Of a DNA stretch of 64,000 nt, positions 21,473 through 32,714 are shown piece by piece; position 1 is the first letter of the stretch; each line of letters starts with the position of its first letter. The stretch spans positions 62,001-126,000 of the forward strand of contig NW_022985459.1 of the NCBI RefSeq assembly GCF_010093595.1. The letters are read 5' to 3'. A program made the position numbers and the translations under genes. This DNA comes from Mytilinidion resinicola. Lineage: Eukaryota; Ascomycota; Dothideomycetes; Mytilinidiales; Mytilinidiaceae. The notes under the pieces were generated by a model that was given only the letters and a program-made list of their open reading frames with translations, was not told where the DNA came from and did no database searches.

Positions 21473-23652
21473 ATGATGTTTGCAACGAAAAGACATGAGG
21501 GACATTCCCATGGTCTTTCGAAGGACAATCAACAAGTTGCTGTATCATTTCTATGTGTTGTTTTGGCGTTGGTCTTGCTGAAGGCATGCTTCCGGGCGCT
21601 AGGATGGTACATCGCTCGTCAACGGTACGCCAGAACTCATTCCGATTCTCTTTCGTGGCTGACAGATCTTCTAGCTTGAGTATTGGAGACTTGGAACTCC
21701 CTGAGATTAGTCCGACGTTGTCCTCCATTCATAATTTGCTTGGACGGACTCAAGCATTCGCTACCGGCGTTGGATCACTCTCAATTCCGCCATCTCTCGA
21801 TATCTCATGGATCCAGTATTCCCGATTCTCTTCTGGAAAGATTTTTCTCCTCGCGACATACGCGACTGTCATTGGTTTCATGATCAGAGTCATCCGTACA
21901 CCCACATCATCGACCCATTTCATCGAGGACATCGCCTTCCGCGCCGGATGGGTTTCCATCACCCAAATTCCGCTAATCTACCTCCTCGCTACCAAGTTTG
22001 GCCCTCTCAATACCCTCGCGGGGTTCTCATACGAGAGAATCAACTGGGCGCATCGCTGGATCGGCCGAATACTGTTCATCTGCACCACCGTGCATATGGG
22101 CTATTTCTTCTCCCTGTGGATATCATATGGCGTAGTCCGGACTGAGTTAAACATGATGAAGGTAGTAAGACACGGGCTTGGTGCGTATGGTGTCTTGGTG
22201 TGGATTGCGGTTACGAGTATGCTTCCTCTCAGACGCTGGGCTTACAAATGGTTCTACCTCAATCATTTAGTATCGACCACGGCATTCCTTTGCCTGCTTT
22301 GGCTGCATATCCCGAAGCATGCCCGATACAACATCTATCTGTCATTGATGATCATCGGCTTCGATATACTCTTCCGAATGATGAACGTAGTTCGCAACAA
22401 CTTTCAATTTGCGGGTTGGAGAAGCGGATATGCGGCGATCTCGTCTGAACTTGAGGACAAGGATCATGCGAGCGGAGGTGTCTCATTCGGTCATCTTGCC
22501 GAAGTGGAGACTTATTCAGATACTGATTATTCTCTCGTACATGGACAGGGTACGATCACACATCTCCGTCTCCGTGAACTGCCCTTCAGCTGGAGACCGG
22601 GGCAGCACATTCGAACATGCGTTCCAAGATTGGGGCTTCTTGAGTTCCACCCGTTTACGCCAGCAACCTGCTACTTTCCTACGACTTCGGTGTCTAAGAA
22701 AGCCGGCCAGCAAGATTTTGAGGCGGAAGCTGATATAGACGACAATGATGACTTAGACATGGACTCCCGCGTTTTGGACCTCTTCGTCCTGTCTCATCGA
22801 CGCTTCACCCGCAGACTGATCGCCACTGCTCAAGAAGGCGTCCATCGCACTGCAATCATTGACGGGCCCTTCGGTGCTCCGCCATCCTGGACCAACTACG
22901 AGAAGGTCTGCCTCATAGCCTCCTCGACGGGCGTCTCCTTCACGCTTTCAATCATGGACCACCTCGCAAGAGCGGCCGTGGCCAAACGGCCATCTTCCAG
23001 AACCCTGCAACTGAAGCAAATCGACTTTATTTGGGTCACACGACACTTTTGCGCCGGCTTTGACGAGGCTGTCACAGCCCTGCTGAAGACGCATGCAGCC
23101 AAACTTCGAGAAACTGGTGTCGAAATCAGTATCCAGATCTTTGTAACGTCTCCATATTCCATAAGTCAAGGGATGGAAGAGAGCGGACTGTGCCCTATGG
23201 ATACTGCTGGGGGAGCGTCGGCGACCTCAAGTCTGCATGGTGAGGATCATGAGGAGGTGGACAATACAAATCCTCTCGTGTCCGCGGATGGAGATGGATT
23301 TGCTTTGACGGCTCTCTCCATCCACAGAGACATAAACGTTGCAGACGAATCGATGACGCCGATGGATGTGGATACTTTTGCGGCGGCGGAGCGGCCTCTT
23401 ATGCAGTCACATCGCGCCCAAAAAAATCACCTAGACGATACAATTCAGCGCTTCTACGGACAACGTCCAAACGTCTCTTCAATTCTAGACACTGTCTTGC
23501 CGGCAACGCACGAAATCTCGCAGATTGTCGGTGTCTGTGCCAATATTGGGATGGCAAGCGAGATTGGTAACGCCGTCGCGAAAATGAATATCGCTTTTGC
23601 TTTTGGTAGGAGAGCTAGAGGCGTCGAATTGTTCAGCGAAGCATTTACATAG
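21473..23652 (+). CDS. ferric-reductase / NADPH-oxidase-type transmembrane oxidoreductase (FRE family)
   Basis: Exons 21473-21624 and 21675-23652 (donor gtacgc, phase 2) give 709 residues. The first exon adds the N-terminal helix (VAVSFLCVVLALVLLKACF). The ferric-reductase domain has bis-heme His pairs spaced by 13 residues: HRWIGRILFICTTVH and HLVSTTAFLCLLWLH. Then come the FAD-binding HPFTPAT, GPFGAPP and IASSTGVSFTLSIM (NADPH side), and GVCANIGMASEIGNAV near the C-terminus. It should pass electrons from NADPH through FAD and two hemes across a membrane to Fe3+/Cu2+ or another acceptor. An acidic insert (EADIDDNDDLDMD) and a long variable loop before the last NAD-binding strand are typical for fungal FREs. 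Confidence 0.9.
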
Positions 23653-25256
23653 GTAGCGTCAGCTTCTTGTAGCATAGTTCAATTCATGTATCAGATTCCA
23701 TGATCATGGCCTTCTGAGGTTCTTTTCAAGCGTGAAAGTCCATCATCTCAACTCCACAATCTCGACTCATGTCGACTCCTCCATCTCTATCATGTTAACA
23801 ACCACTTACTTTGGCGAATCTCCAGCTTAACTACATCAGTTAAATCACTGTTCTTCGCCGCCGGATCCAAGTTGTGATATCCAGCCTAAGCTCTTCACCT
23901 CATAGGAGGTCTGAACAGTTCGCTCACTGTCAGGACGATCACCGACGACAACTCCTTGCTACACCACCAATCTGCAGACGGACAAGGTGACAGACCTAAT
24001 CCATCTGTCGAGACTACTTCACCTCTTCTAGCAGCAGGGCTTCATGAAGTGAAGTGATAGAAGCGCCTACTAGACCTTAAACTAACCCCCTATCGTGTTG
24101 GCAGAGAGTCCAACGCCTCACAGCCTTGTCGAGCTTGTAACGCCCTTCACTCACAACCTCACTAAGCGCCGTACTTCTACCTATAATGCACCTCTTGAAA
24201 ACATCTCTAGAGTCTAGCAGAGCGCCCTCCTAGACGGCTCCTACACAACAACAAAAAGGAAAGTAGAAGTGCAAGGAATAAGGCACCCGATCGAATAGTC
24301 CAACCCTCAACAGTGTTTCTCTCCAAACACAACACCTTAACAACCCGCTCCGCCCACAAATCGCCTTGCATAAAATAAGGCAGACAGTAAGGTACCAGTA
24401 AACCAGCAGCTAACTTTAGGAATGCCCATGCGTCAGAGGTTCAGACGGTGGAGTGGTCTAAAATACACAAATTAGCGAGTGCAAGGTACCAGTTGGATGA
24501 ACTAAATGTCTACAATGCCGACCAGCTAACACACATGCACATGACCACAGGCGTCATACTTACTTCACCTTCTGTCCACAATCGACAGTCTTACCGCCCT
24601 CTATTAGCTGTACTTCAGGCTCGCACGGGCCCAACTATAAATCTACGCCTTCCGTCCTTCCAACACTTCACAGCTACACATTCAACTTCACTACAGCGAC
24701 AACACCTTATGCTTTCTAGTAGCCCTATAGGCCTGCCAATAGCTCAACAAAGGTACATATGGCCAGCTCTAGACTATGACGGCCTCTCCAAAGATTTCTG
24801 AAACATCAGCTTTCGCCAAAGCACTCACCACCTTGCGATTCTGCTCCGGACAAGCACAAACCCTTCACAAATCAAGGTAGTGGGTTCAAGGTAAGCTGTC
24901 AGTTTGCTGCAAATATGCTGGAAAGTCCAGGGCGTCAGATTCGAATGCTATAGCGCATAGCAAAGTGGGTGAATAGAGCCCTGACATCGCTAACTGCAGA
25001 CAGGCAGCACACGCACAACAGTCAATCACCTTACTTCTTCTTCAGTCCATACTCCTACCGCCCTCTAGTAATACGATTCACGCTAGTCGCTAGCACCACG
25101 CTAGCGCAATCTCACGTATAAGAGAGGCCTTCCATCCTTCTAGCACTTGACAGCTACAACCTCTTTTCTCCTCCACACTCTCTACTCTTCCTCTTTCCAA
25201 CAACTACAACAATAACAGCCTCAAGCACCACAACAACCACCTAAAGCGCGCCCACA
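23653..25256. other. 1.6-kb gene-free region with a decayed duplicate of the next gene's promoter
   Basis: The stretch 24500-24730 resembles 25000-25180, the segment just upstream of the F-box-like gene at 25257: both hold taccgccctct, then ccttcc.tccttc.a.cactt.acagctaca. This looks like an old tandem duplication whose second copy keeps the gene and whose first copy has lost it. No gene seen. Confidence 0.45.
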
Positions 25257-26126
25257 ATGGCCACTCACTCTACCATCACAGGACCCTTCCGCCTCCTTGA
25301 CCTTCCCGCCGAGCTGCGAAACAAGATCTACTACTGGGCCCTCCCCGTCGAGGTCACCCCATACGTGTGCCAACACAACGCCGTGCACCACGCCACGTGC
25401 TCGGACTGCAACACAGCGACCGACCTCCCCGCCCCAAACCCCGCCGCAAACCTCCTCGCGACCTGCCGCCAGATCCACGACGAGGCCCTCCCCATCCTGC
25501 GCAAGTACACGACCTTGTACCTACCCGTACAGCCGTGGTGTCCCATCCCGCTCGTCCTCTGGCCCGCGCTCTACTTCCGGAACATCCTCATTGCGCCCGT
25601 CAACAACTGCGAACCCCTCGACGTGGCGGCGCTGGCGGCGCTCTTCGACGGCGTGTTGACGCGGATGCGGGTGCGGCGGAGCTATGCGCAGGTGCAGCGC
25701 ATCGCGGTGCAGCTGTACGCTTTCGAGGCGTTTGGGCAGATGATGGGGGCGATGAGGTGGGAGAAGGCGGTGGCGGGATTTCAAGATATAACCAAAGCGT
25801 GGCCATATCTGCCGGTAAAGTTGGAGTTTGTGGTGCTTGCGGTGAGGAAGGAGGCGACGGTGTGGGAGAAGAGCGAGAAAGGGGTGGAGTTGCGGAAGAA
25901 GTGCGCGGAAGGTGGGATGGGGTTGGAAGTGAGGGAAAGAGCGGCCAAGACGGTGGAGGTCTTGGTGGGGAAGTGGTGCGTTTGCTCGGCGGAGGCATAC
26001 TGCATGGACGTCAAGCGGAGGTTCCGGGAGGCGCCGGGCAGCGTGCCGTGGAGAGAGATCGTAAGGATGAACGAGTTTGAGAAGAAGAACCGGGAGAAGA
26101 TGGAGGAGTTGGAGAGGAGGGGATGA
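25257..26126 (+). CDS. F-box/2EXR-like protein
   Basis: Single-exon ORF of 289 residues. The N-terminal region FRLLDLPAELRNKIYYWAL is an F-box/2EXR-like helix pair, followed by CQHNAVHHATCSDCN and NLLATCRQIHDEALPIL, the second conserved block of these fungal proteins. The C-terminal half is rich in Lys and Glu and probably helical or coiled. The ATG context (cccacaATGG) is good. Paralogues in this window lie at 19478, 27011 and 55630. The GC content of the gene is clearly higher than that of its flanks. Function unknown; a substrate-adaptor role is inference. Confidence 0.8.
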   Translation: MATHSTITGPFRLLDLPAELRNKIYYWALPVEVTPYVCQHNAVHHATCSDCNTATDLPAPNPAANLLATCRQIHDEALPILRKYTTLYLPVQPWCPIPLVLWPALYFRNILIAPVNNCEPLDVAALAALFDGVLTRMRVRRSYAQVQRIAVQLYAFEAFGQMMGAMRWEKAVAGFQDITKAWPYLPVKLEFVVLAVRKEATVWEKSEKGVELRKKCAEGGMGLEVRERAAKTVEVLVGKWCVCSAEAYCMDVKRRFREAPGSVPWREIVRMNEFEKKNREKMEELERRG

Positions 26127-27010
26127 TTTGGGGGGGTTGAGAGGGAGTTTTGCAGGAGTGGATAGGTGTGGAAGACACCTCTGGATGGATCATGATTTTG
26201 GATGGAGATTACACTTTTCTCGAGGGCGTAAGTTGGACCTTGGAATATGGGAGGAGGTTGGGTACGTGGGGCACCTCTGGATGAATGGTAAAGGTTGACT
26301 GGAGTTTCTCTTTTCTGAAGGCTGTATATTAGATATTTGAATTTAGCATGCGAGTAAATACGGCCGGCACCTTTGAGGGTTTTATAAACTATCAATTCAA
26401 ATGCTATTCTCTAGAGCCCGCATCACAAACCTTGAATTCGTGAGAGCGCTAGGCGTACTGGACCACCTTGGCCTACCGAACCTGATAATCCTTAGGATGT
26501 AAAGGAGTAAAGCCTTTAGATTAGACCGCTGTACTGCTGTAACATGAGAGCCTAAACTAGGAGGCTGGGATTCTGATTTTGAGACCATGTGCATGATACT
26601 GGGCCAACCCCCGGCCCTTCGACTCTCGATGAACTCATGATGTCAAGGATCGAAGCCTTCAAATCAGCCCTGTACACGGCTAAGATGAGAGAGTCTATCC
26701 CAGGCCGCGTGGAGCGTGGATTTGGGTGGTAAGGTACCATGGTGGGCTCCCCTGGGCAATTGTTACCGGATAAGGATGGGTACTCTTTTCTGGAGGCGAG
26801 ATATTGAACATGAGGATTACTAGACACAATGGATCGGAGGTAGTGAGACGTTTGGTTTTGAATAGACTTGATATTGAAGCAATTAGAAGAAGGAATTCAA
26901 ACCCAGTTTGATGAACCAGAGACTCCCCGGTAGTGGTGGGTATCATGACAACAAACAGCACGCAAGGAGACAGGTTAGCCATCAAACCATCGACAAAGCA
27001 ACCCGAACAC
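26127..27010. repeat. gene-free region with three degenerate ~90-bp repeat units
   Basis: Similar segments occur at about 26165-26255, 26262-26345 and 26720-26825. Shared words are cacctctggatg, then acttttctcgaggg / tctcttttctgaaggc / ctcttttctggaggcg, then a tt(a/g)gata or gatattga ending. They follow the 3' end of the F-box-like gene. Origin unknown. Confidence 0.4.
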
Positions 27011-28003
27011 CTAATCGCTCGACATGATCTCATCCTCGCCCACGACTCCCCAATCATACTCCGGCTGCCAGAACTTTTTCGTAGACATCTTCTGGTATGT
27101 CTTCTTCACACCTGCCTTCTTCTTCCGCAACACTACCTTCTCCGGATAGACTCTCGCATTCAATCCATCCCAGGTCCTCTCCATTCCCATCACCTCCTGA
27201 ATCATTCCCTTGAACCCCTCATCAACGTGGCCTTGAATCCTGACGTCCCTTACCTCTCTCAGCCTCGCCAACGGCTCCAGGACGAACTGATACCCATTGC
27301 TCCCCTCCACCCTTGCACTCGGCCGGAACCGCTGTACTGTCCCGCCCCGCATATTGAACGCATGACCCCACGGCACCAATCTCCCCTTCAGCAGCTCCAC
27401 CTTCAGCCTCTGCAACGCGTAGTCCTCACCCATCCGCTGCACCATGCGCTCCAACCACCGCCGCACGCGTCGATACACGGCTGGCCGCTCGAGGACTTCC
27501 GAAATGAGGATCTCGCACTTCCGCATCTGCGACAGCACGCCGTCCGGCACCCAGGTGAAGGGGTTCTCGATGTTGTTCGCGCCGAGCATGTCGCGCGAGA
27601 CCACGAAGCGGAACGTGTTCTCGCCGTACAGGATGTCGCCGGCCTCAGCCCTGAAGCTCTTGCACACGGCGAGAATGTTGCGGGACGCGTTGAGGTCGGT
27701 CGGGAGCTGCGTGAGGCGCATGCGGATCATGCAGGAGGGCGTGCGGGGGGAACGGGCGAGGTAGGGCTTGAGGGTGCGTGGACCGATCTCTATGACGCAG
27801 TGGTGCGGGAGGACATAGCGAAAGATCTTGAGGCGCAGCTCGGTGGGGAGATCGAAGATGCGGAAGGGAGTTGAGGGGGGTGGGGAGGGAACACGTTGAG
27901 GAATGAGAGCCTGGGAGATCCAGGAGGTGGGCAAGTGCCGGCCTTTGCCTATGGGATAGAGGGCTGGGTCATAGTATGCAGGGGACCTAAGGTCAGTCTG
28001 CAT
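27011..28003 (-). CDS. F-box/2EXR-like protein
   Basis: Single-exon ORF of 330 residues. A proline-rich N-terminus precedes FRIFDLPTELRLKIFRYVLP (about residues 47-66), the F-box/2EXR-like motif, then ASRNILAVCKSFRAEAGDILYGENTF, the conserved second block in which an invariant N/T-F follows the helix. The rest is predicted mixed alpha/beta with several basic runs (LRKKKAGVKKTYQK). Proteins of this plan are greatly expanded in Dothideomycetes and have no known biochemical role. Confidence 0.82.
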   Translation of the reverse strand: MQTDLRSPAYYDPALYPIGKGRHLPTSWISQALIPQRVPSPPPSTPFRIFDLPTELRLKIFRYVLPHHCVIEIGPRTLKPYLARSPRTPSCMIRMRLTQLPTDLNASRNILAVCKSFRAEAGDILYGENTFRFVVSRDMLGANNIENPFTWVPDGVLSQMRKCEILISEVLERPAVYRRVRRWLERMVQRMGEDYALQRLKVELLKGRLVPWGHAFNMRGGTVQRFRPSARVEGSNGYQFVLEPLARLREVRDVRIQGHVDEGFKGMIQEVMGMERTWDGLNARVYPEKVVLRKKKAGVKKTYQKMSTKKFWQPEYDWGVVGEDEIMSSD

Positions 28004-28255
28004 GGTGACTGAAGTTCTGGGTGCGGCTGAACATGGAGAGATTCACGAAGTGTGTTGTTGTCTTGAGGGAGTTGCGATTGGGAAGTGATTGGATGGCGGG
28101 GTCGATACGGGATATAGAACGGTAAGATACGAGGACGGTGGCTCTGGGTGGCTTACGTAATGGAGATCCCGAAATTCTCGAGCTTCACCCTTCACCATCA
28201 CTTCACAACCACCAACGCGCTCAATGCATCTCAGCTCTGATTGTTTTGCATAGAA

Positions 28256-29608
28256 ATGCCTCCTCTGAGGATACCACTGTTCCAATGTCTGCGCAATCGA
28301 GCTCCACAAGCCCCATCTCTACGACGGCGAATATGCACCACTCCCATCCTCCGCAGAGCTCCCCGAGTCCAACGAACCACCTCCCCTATCAACGCCCAAA
28401 TCGAAGCTGCTAAGCTGCGGATGAAGAAGCAAAGCAAAGCTGGAATTCCCAAAATTAGCTTCTACGAACAAGATGCGGACCGGCAAGCTGCACCGATCAA
28501 AGTTGGCTCCATTGAAACCCCCGAGGACCTCCGCCGCTACCAGGCCGAGGCTCATAGACAAGCGAGTCTGGATGTTGAGGACGACAATACACGGACAGAT
28601 ATATTCAGCGATCTGATCAAAGATCCGGACCTAGCGGATGCGAAATTGGAGCTGAGGAGTATGAGGATGGATATGGTGGGGGACGGGAAATGGGGGAAAG
28701 AGGAGAGGGAGCTGGATCGTATAAGGAAGAGGCAGGTCATTGCGGACTTGTTGCAAGATCCAGAAATGGCAGATCAACATGATGAGTTGAAGAGGATATT
28801 GAGAGAGCTCCCGAATATGGAGGTCGAAAATGAAGAGTTTGGAGAGGAACAATTGAGGGAGGAGATGCAAGAGCTGGATGCTTTGAGCGACAGCCCGCTC
28901 GTTGAAGGGATGAGTGATGAGGAGCTTGTGGCCCAATTGCAGGTTATTGGAAAGGACTTGGATGATCCTGAGCTAAAAAAGGAGTTTGCAAAGTATGAGA
29001 ATGAGCATGAGGAAGAAGCCGCGGTGATGCTCCGGGAATTGAGGGAATACGAGAAATCGAAGGGCTTCAAAGTTAAACCGGGCGAGGAAGATGCCGAAGA
29101 TTTAGGAGCGCACAGAGGACTCGTACAATTTTCGAATCAACAGACACCACCGATAGCCTTAGAAGCGACTACAGCTTCAGACGTCGAAACCCCGCCATCG
29201 ACTATGCAGGAGACACGTATCAGCACAGATCCAAACGCAATCTTGACCATCGAAGACCGCATCACTCTCGCGCAACGGGATCCTGAGCATCGTGTCGCAC
29301 TCAATCGCCTTGCCCTCAAGCCGGATTCAGATCCAGCAATCAAGCATCTCAACGCCGTCCTGCGTACCGCCTATATGGGTGCGAACGAAGACGTACGGAA
29401 AGCTCTCTGGCGAGCTTACTCGCGCGCTAAGCGTGTCCCTGGATTCCTCGAAATGATTCCCGAAGACGCTTGGGACATGCTTTGGTACTCACAAGCTGTC
29501 AAATGGAAGGGGAACGAGAACCGAGATGAGCATATGGCTATTTTACGGCGCGATTTGGAGAGCATTGGGATGGATGGTCCGCCGACGCCCGAGGAGATGA
29601 TCGAATAA
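28256..29608 (+). CDS. conserved fungal protein, probably mitochondrial
   Basis: Single exon. I place the start at 28256 (MPPLRIPLFQCLRNRA); an in-frame ATG also lies at 28241. The N-terminus is rich in Arg, Ser and Thr with no acidic residue for about 45 residues, as in mitochondrial targeting peptides. The middle (about 100-270) is highly charged and helical, probably coiled coil (EEERELDRIRKRQ-like runs). The C-terminal block LNAVLRTAYMGANEDVRKAL and VPGFLEMIPEDAWDMLWYSQ looks the most conserved. I do not recognise a named family. Mitochondrial location is inference from the N-terminus. Confidence 0.7.
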   Translation: MPPLRIPLFQCLRNRAPQAPSLRRRICTTPILRRAPRVQRTTSPINAQIEAAKLRMKKQSKAGIPKISFYEQDADRQAAPIKVGSIETPEDLRRYQAEAHRQASLDVEDDNTRTDIFSDLIKDPDLADAKLELRSMRMDMVGDGKWGKEERELDRIRKRQVIADLLQDPEMADQHDELKRILRELPNMEVENEEFGEEQLREEMQELDALSDSPLVEGMSDEELVAQLQVIGKDLDDPELKKEFAKYENEHEEEAAVMLRELREYEKSKGFKVKPGEEDAEDLGAHRGLVQFSNQQTPPIALEATTASDVETPPSTMQETRISTDPNAILTIEDRITLAQRDPEHRVALNRLALKPDSDPAIKHLNAVLRTAYMGANEDVRKALWRAYSRAKRVPGFLEMIPEDAWDMLWYSQAVKWKGNENRDEHMAILRRDLESIGMDGPPTPEEMIE

Positions 29609-30370
29609 TTGGATCGAATGCATTTGCAGCAACATCAGTATCCTCTAGATTCGGATCACATGCGAGCTATCTTTCCTCCACTCAGAATTGGCGATTGTAC
29701 GATGGTTAAGAAGTATATCGGTGTACTCCTATGGCACTTGTAATTGGTTTGTTCAGCCGCCATCGGATTTGCGTCCGGCAGCATCATGCATGCTAGCAAC
29801 CTTTTATCAAGGATTTTCCAGCAATGTGTCATTCTGTCTCAGCTTACGGCGCTCCTCGTGGCGACTTGAATATTTTTTTGACGGCGTTCTATGTTCCCTC
29901 CTCATACACTGTGCTAGAGGCACGATCATTATGGCATTATACCCTAATAACGACTTGTATACTATGTATATTATGAACTGTAAAACAGGTCTCTATTATC
30001 TGAGACTAGTCTCATCGGACTTTCCAGACAGTTTCTCACCACTTCGAACGCGATCAAAAACAACTCGATCTCCTCATTCACTAAGCACCTTTGTCTCCAA
30101 CCCCAAGCCAATGAATGACGCGATTCCGGGTAGCTATCAGTCGGCAATCGACTTGGCAGCACGGAATGCGGGATGACAGCATGGGCCCGTGTGCCAACCC
30201 CCGCCTCCAGCTACCGCCAACCCAACCCTGCCACATATTCGAGACAGCTCCGTGACAGCTTCACCATCCCTCTGCCCTCTTCCACTTCACTCAACATTCC
30301 AGCTTCTGCTCTTCATGACTTCCATACGGGCAACACTTTCTTCACGATTTTCAATTTCCACTTACGGCTG
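29609..30370. other. intergenic, nothing recognised
   Basis: The ORF at 29688-30176 lacks domain, signal peptide and splice partner, and ends by overlapping the next open frame. AT-rich in the middle. Confidence 0.4.
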
Positions 30371-32179
30371 ATGACTGCGACTCGATCTATTTCCACGTCT
30401 CTGAGCATGTCAATCCTCACACCCTACCATTCGCCGACGACCGGCGCAATGGCACCAACAAGCTCCCAACGGCCTTCACGGCACGATCTCCTTCTACTGT
30501 TAATCATTCTCTTCTTTTCTTTCTCAACGACAGCCTTTGTTTTCGCGACATTGCTCTACAGCAGTCTCCCCGCCTTCTCAACTTCCCAGAAAAAGCAAAA
30601 TCAGAAGCACACGGCACCCCGCAAAACGATTCTGATCACGGGCGCAAATACGCCTCTAGCCTTGACCCTGGCTCGCCTCCTCCATGCTGAAGGCCATAAA
30701 GTCTTAGCCGCCGACCAAGAGTCCTTTCCCCTGGTCTCGCCCGCGCGCGCCTCGAAAGCCGTAACGAAGTTCTACAAACTCGGCCAATCTGCGACCACCA
30801 CGAGCCACCACGTCCAGAAAGGCAACAGGGGAGCAAAAATCACTCGCTTCGGATCAATCTCACACAACTTTGCTTCTGCCGCGAAGAGCGCTTCTGAGGC
30901 GCAGCTTTACGCCCGAGACATCGAAGCCATTGTGCACCATGCGGGTAGCGTCGATCTATGGATACCATGCGATCAGACCACACCGCAGGTGGTGCTTGCA
31001 GCAGCTCGGGAGGTCATAATCAAGTCGGGCGGAGGAGCTGTCTATGCGGACTCTAGGTTCGCACAGCTCGGTGGTGATGAGGCTGCTTTTGGGGAGTGCA
31101 TCGGGGCGCTAGACACACCTATCAAAGCACCTGAGAGACGAGTCGTAAAAACCAGAGGAGAGATACATCGGATCCTACACCGCAGTCCGAAAGGTCGCCA
31201 GTATCTCCTCGAGAAGCTCCAGCCTGCCGCAGACACCGAAAAGACAGCTATCACGAACGGCAATGGTACGAAACGAGATTCTGGCCTGGCTTTGAGCTTA
31301 GACTCTAGCCCTACGATCAGTTCTGATGGAGACATGACCGAAATATTCGCATCCTTGCTCCTCCCACAGCCTACTATCAACCAGACATACAGCGCCCTCG
31401 CCTCCCGCCACATTTCCGCCGACGAGCCTTGGGTCCTCCACGAGATCATGGATGACTCAGGCACAGAAGCCTCCACACACTGTCTCATCGTCGACAGCTC
31501 CGTGAAGACCTTTATCGCGACATCTTCCACCTCTTCGAAGACCTCAACGCCCTCCCAGTCCGCCACCACCAACGTCCTCAGCGGCTCCGGGGCCATCGTG
31601 TCCTCGTCTTCCGCACTGCACTCCACGCTCCTGGCCTTCACAGCCTCATTCGCAGCCTCAATGCCAGCCTCGACGTCCACGCATCTGTCGCTCTTGTTCC
31701 ATCTTCACGAAACACCGACACCGACTGGCACGGCTACGATCGTGATACCCAGGTCGTGTACCACAGCGCCTCACCCGTCGCTTGCACTGCTTCTTGGACC
31801 CTCCAGCAACACGTCTCAAATCAAGCAGATCGCAGCAGCGTATTCCTCGGCCGCTTCACCCTCTGTTCCACCCCTGACCAACGGAACGAGCAGCCAAAAC
31901 ACAGCACCCGTGACGCTGAACCAGACTGCGAAACTTGGCCATTTTGGACTCTACTCGCTGCCGCGCTTGATCTTGGACCTCCTAGTCCTACCCCTGCTGA
32001 ACCTGCTCCTCCTACGCGCTTCTTTGGTAGACGTGATAGCCAGCGCAGCCACCTTCGGGCTGTGCATCGTCTTCGGCAAAGAGGAGCGGTGGGCGTGGGC
32101 GGATGCGGGGGCGTGGTGGTGGGAGTGGCACGTTGCATTCCCAATCAACCTCCTTCTTGGCGTGTTTTCCAGGCGGTAG
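30371..32179 (+). CDS. membrane-anchored protein with pre-ATP-grasp-like Rossmann domain
   Basis: The frame is open from 30173. I place the start at 30371; 30449 (MAPTSSQRPS) is another candidate. A membrane helix (LLLLLIILFFSFSTTAFVFATLL) is followed by TILITGANTPLALTLARLLHAEGHKVLAAD, a Rossmann-type strand-loop-helix. Next come SKAVTKFYKL and AIVHHAGSVDLWIPCDQTTPQVV, the order seen in the N-terminal (pre-ATP-grasp) domain of ATP-grasp ligases. I could not place a convincing ATP-grasp Mg-binding motif in the divergent Ser/Thr-rich second half, so activity is doubtful. Two hydrophobic stretches near the C-terminus suggest further membrane contact. An SDR-like reductase is the other reading of the Rossmann motif, but no YxxxK is seen. 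Confidence 0.6.
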   Translation: MTATRSISTSLSMSILTPYHSPTTGAMAPTSSQRPSRHDLLLLLIILFFSFSTTAFVFATLLYSSLPAFSTSQKKQNQKHTAPRKTILITGANTPLALTLARLLHAEGHKVLAADQESFPLVSPARASKAVTKFYKLGQSATTTSHHVQKGNRGAKITRFGSISHNFASAAKSASEAQLYARDIEAIVHHAGSVDLWIPCDQTTPQVVLAAAREVIIKSGGGAVYADSRFAQLGGDEAAFGECIGALDTPIKAPERRVVKTRGEIHRILHRSPKGRQYLLEKLQPAADTEKTAITNGNGTKRDSGLALSLDSSPTISSDGDMTEIFASLLLPQPTINQTYSALASRHISADEPWVLHEIMDDSGTEASTHCLIVDSSVKTFIATSSTSSKTSTPSQSATTNVLSGSGAIVSSSSALHSTLLAFTASFAASMPASTSTHLSLLFHLHETPTPTGTATIVIPRSCTTAPHPSLALLLGPSSNTSQIKQIAAAYSSAASPSVPPLTNGTSSQNTAPVTLNQTAKLGHFGLYSLPRLILDLLVLPLLNLLLLRASLVDVIASAATFGLCIVFGKEERWAWADAGAWWWEWHVAFPINLLLGVFSRR

Positions 32180-32714
32180 ATAGGCGTGAAGGGCCCCAAG
32201 TAGCTACTTCAACACACAGAATTCTAAGACAGGTGCTCCAATTCACGGTGTCCTGTATACAAATTGACGATTACGGGGTATATGAGCGGGCGTTGGCGGT
32301 GTAGTCTAGTTTCTAGTTCCGATCAATATAGTAATGCACACACTTCCACCAGCGTTTGAAGTCCTTCAGCACTGTTAAAAATTGAGGGTACGATGTCAAG
32401 GATGAGAGGGTGTGATTTAGACCCCACTTGAGCTACATTTTCTCGGGAACGAAGTACTATATATCCATGCCCATCTCGGCATCTGAGACAGCACCACTGC
32501 ACGCGGCAGATCGGGATCTGCAGACGACGGATAGAGCCTTGACCTCCCTCTCTGAGTAACACCGCGAGGCGGGCTTGTAGATTTGTACCCTCATTCGCTT
32601 TGGTACAGCGACGAAGGATGTATAAAGCCTTTGAATCTCTTTCGCTTTTAGAGGGACCATTAAATATCAAAACCCGCCTTACATACTCAAATACTACAGT
32701 ACGATACATACAGA
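32180..32714. other. intergenic, promoter of the lysozyme gene and a repeat fragment
   Basis: Holds a MITE-end-like fragment near 32333-32420 (ccaccagcgtttgaagtcct) and the TATA element of the lysozyme gene. No gene seen; minus ORFs 32323-32709 are chance frames. Confidence 0.4.
32621..32626 (+). promoter_or_regulatory. TATA box of the lysozyme gene
   Basis: TATAAA 94 nt upstream of the ATG at 32715, followed by a plausible short leader. Confidence 0.45.

Noticed and set aside
29688..30176. 162-codon plus ORF
   Set aside because: No recognisable domain; AT-rich middle and overlap with the next gene's open frame suggest chance.
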